DNA of 13,832 nucleotides from an uncultured Clostridia bacterium (GTDB lineage: Bacteria > Bacillota > Clostridia > TANB77 > CAG-508), in the NCBI GenBank assembly GCA_934120135.1, contig CAKOTK010000014.1, positions 1 through 13,832 on the forward strand, written 5' to 3'. Below the pieces are notes generated by a model. It saw only the letters and a list, made by a program, of their open reading frames with translations, was not told the origin of the DNA and did no database searches. The position numbers were made by a program, and so were the translations under genes. Of the stretch, positions 13,591 through 13,832 are shown in pieces. Within the stretch, counting starts at the first letter, position 1, and the number at the start of each line of letters is the position of its first letter.

Positions 13591-13634
13591 ATAGGGGAAA
13601 TAAAAATACCATTAAAAAGGAGGTGAACCCCTAT
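13591..13634 (+). promoter_or_regulatory. 5'-end/start-codon inverted repeat (possible translation clamp)
   Basis: ATAGGGG (13591-13597) is an exact complement of CCCCTAT (13628-13634), which includes the first two bases of the ATG at 13633. The first arm is at the predicted mRNA 5' end, and the AGGAGGTGA ribosome binding site lies in the 30-base loop between the arms. Confidence 0.5.
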
Positions 13635-13832
13635 GCAGGAAGAGTTACTATTAGAGATACTTAATGTAGTCAAAAGGTCAGAAGCAGAAAACAAAAAAGC
13701 AATAGAAGAACTAAGGGCATCTGTAAACAGACTAGAAGAAAAGGTTGATAGACTAGAGACAAGATTTGATAGCTTAGAAGTAAGATTCGATGGACTAGAA
13801 GAAAAAGTTGATAGACTAGAAACAAGATTTGA
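13633..13832 (+). CDS. Coiled-coil repeat protein, N-terminal part (runs off the window)
   Basis: ATG at 13633 preceded by a near-perfect AGGAGGTGA. The 66 residues seen begin MQEELLLEILNVVKRSEAEN and continue into heptad-type repeats: RLEEKVDRLETRF, DSLEVRF, DGLEEKVDRLETRF, with Leu/Val/Phe at core positions and many Glu/Arg/Lys. This predicts a long parallel coiled coil. No signal peptide or membrane helix is visible in this part. The repeats are also near-identical at the DNA level (13730-13769 and 13793-13832), so copy number may vary. Family not recognised; the C-terminal domain that would show its role is outside the window. Confidence 0.82.
   Translation, partial: MQEELLLEILNVVKRSEAENKKAIEELRASVNRLEEKVDRLETRFDSLEVRFDGLEEKVDRLETRF
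13730..13832 (+). repeat. Tandem 63-bp coding repeat, second unit partial
   Basis: A 40-base block starting GACTAGAAGAAAA at 13730 recurs at 13793 with two third-position-type changes, giving a 63-base (21-residue) period. It may continue beyond the window. Confidence 0.75.

Overview
This window looks like chromosomal DNA from an AT-rich, low-GC Gram-positive bacterium, most likely an uncultured gut-type member of the Clostridia. The signs are a 5S rRNA-tRNA-Asn junction, strong AGGAGG-type ribosome binding sites, AGA-dominated arginine codons, a LiaF-like protein, a RecD2-type helicase, and a prepilin-like surface protein whose C-terminus looks like a diversity-generating retroelement (DGR) target. 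The lineage is inferred, not proven.

Layout. 1-480: the 3' end of 5S rRNA, tRNA-Asn and its terminator, then a gene-free stretch packed with tRNA-derived and palindromic repeats. 543-1661: a Bax-inhibitor-1 family membrane protein and a small cysteine-rich membrane protein, ending in a terminator. 1656-8458: one tight seven-gene operon behind a promoter bracketed by two near-identical palindromes. It encodes an ABC ATPase and its permease, a TetR-type regulator, a LiaF-like protein, a DUF4097-like beta-repeat protein, and a second (NatA/NatB-like) ABC ATPase and permease. The simplest reading is a self-regulated cell-envelope stress or export operon. 8465-9280: repeat copies on the minus strand, a convergent small-RNA/small-protein pair, and a second, identical tRNA-Asn on the minus strand. 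9359-11206: the prepilin-like protein, its variable C-terminus and a terminator. 11240-13548: recD2, broken by one extra base near its end. 13556-13832: the start of a coiled-coil protein that runs off the window.

The strongest candidate for an undescribed system is at 8553-9021. A plus-strand RNA of about 77 nt, with its own promoter and terminator, faces a minus-strand mRNA for a 36-residue protein. The loop of the RNA's first hairpin is complementary to the start-codon region of the mRNA. The 11-nt loops of the two separate terminators are complementary over 9 nt. The 5' end of the mRNA can also pair with its own Shine-Dalgarno sequence. This is the logic of the Fst/RNAII (par, pAD1) type I antisense loci, but the protein does not look like Fst and the two transcripts do not overlap.

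Second, the last 40 or so codons of the prepilin-like protein change abruptly from about 28% to about 57% G+C (counted by eye over 120-base blocks) and are dominated by NNC/NNT codons, as expected for adenine-mutagenised DGR variable repeats. No reverse transcriptase or template repeat is in the window. Third, a repeat family (four copies here) contains tRNA-Asn antisense fragments and two hairpins, one of which shows compensatory base-pair changes between copies. Two 76-bp copies plus the two tRNA-Asn genes form mirrored arms around about 9 kb.
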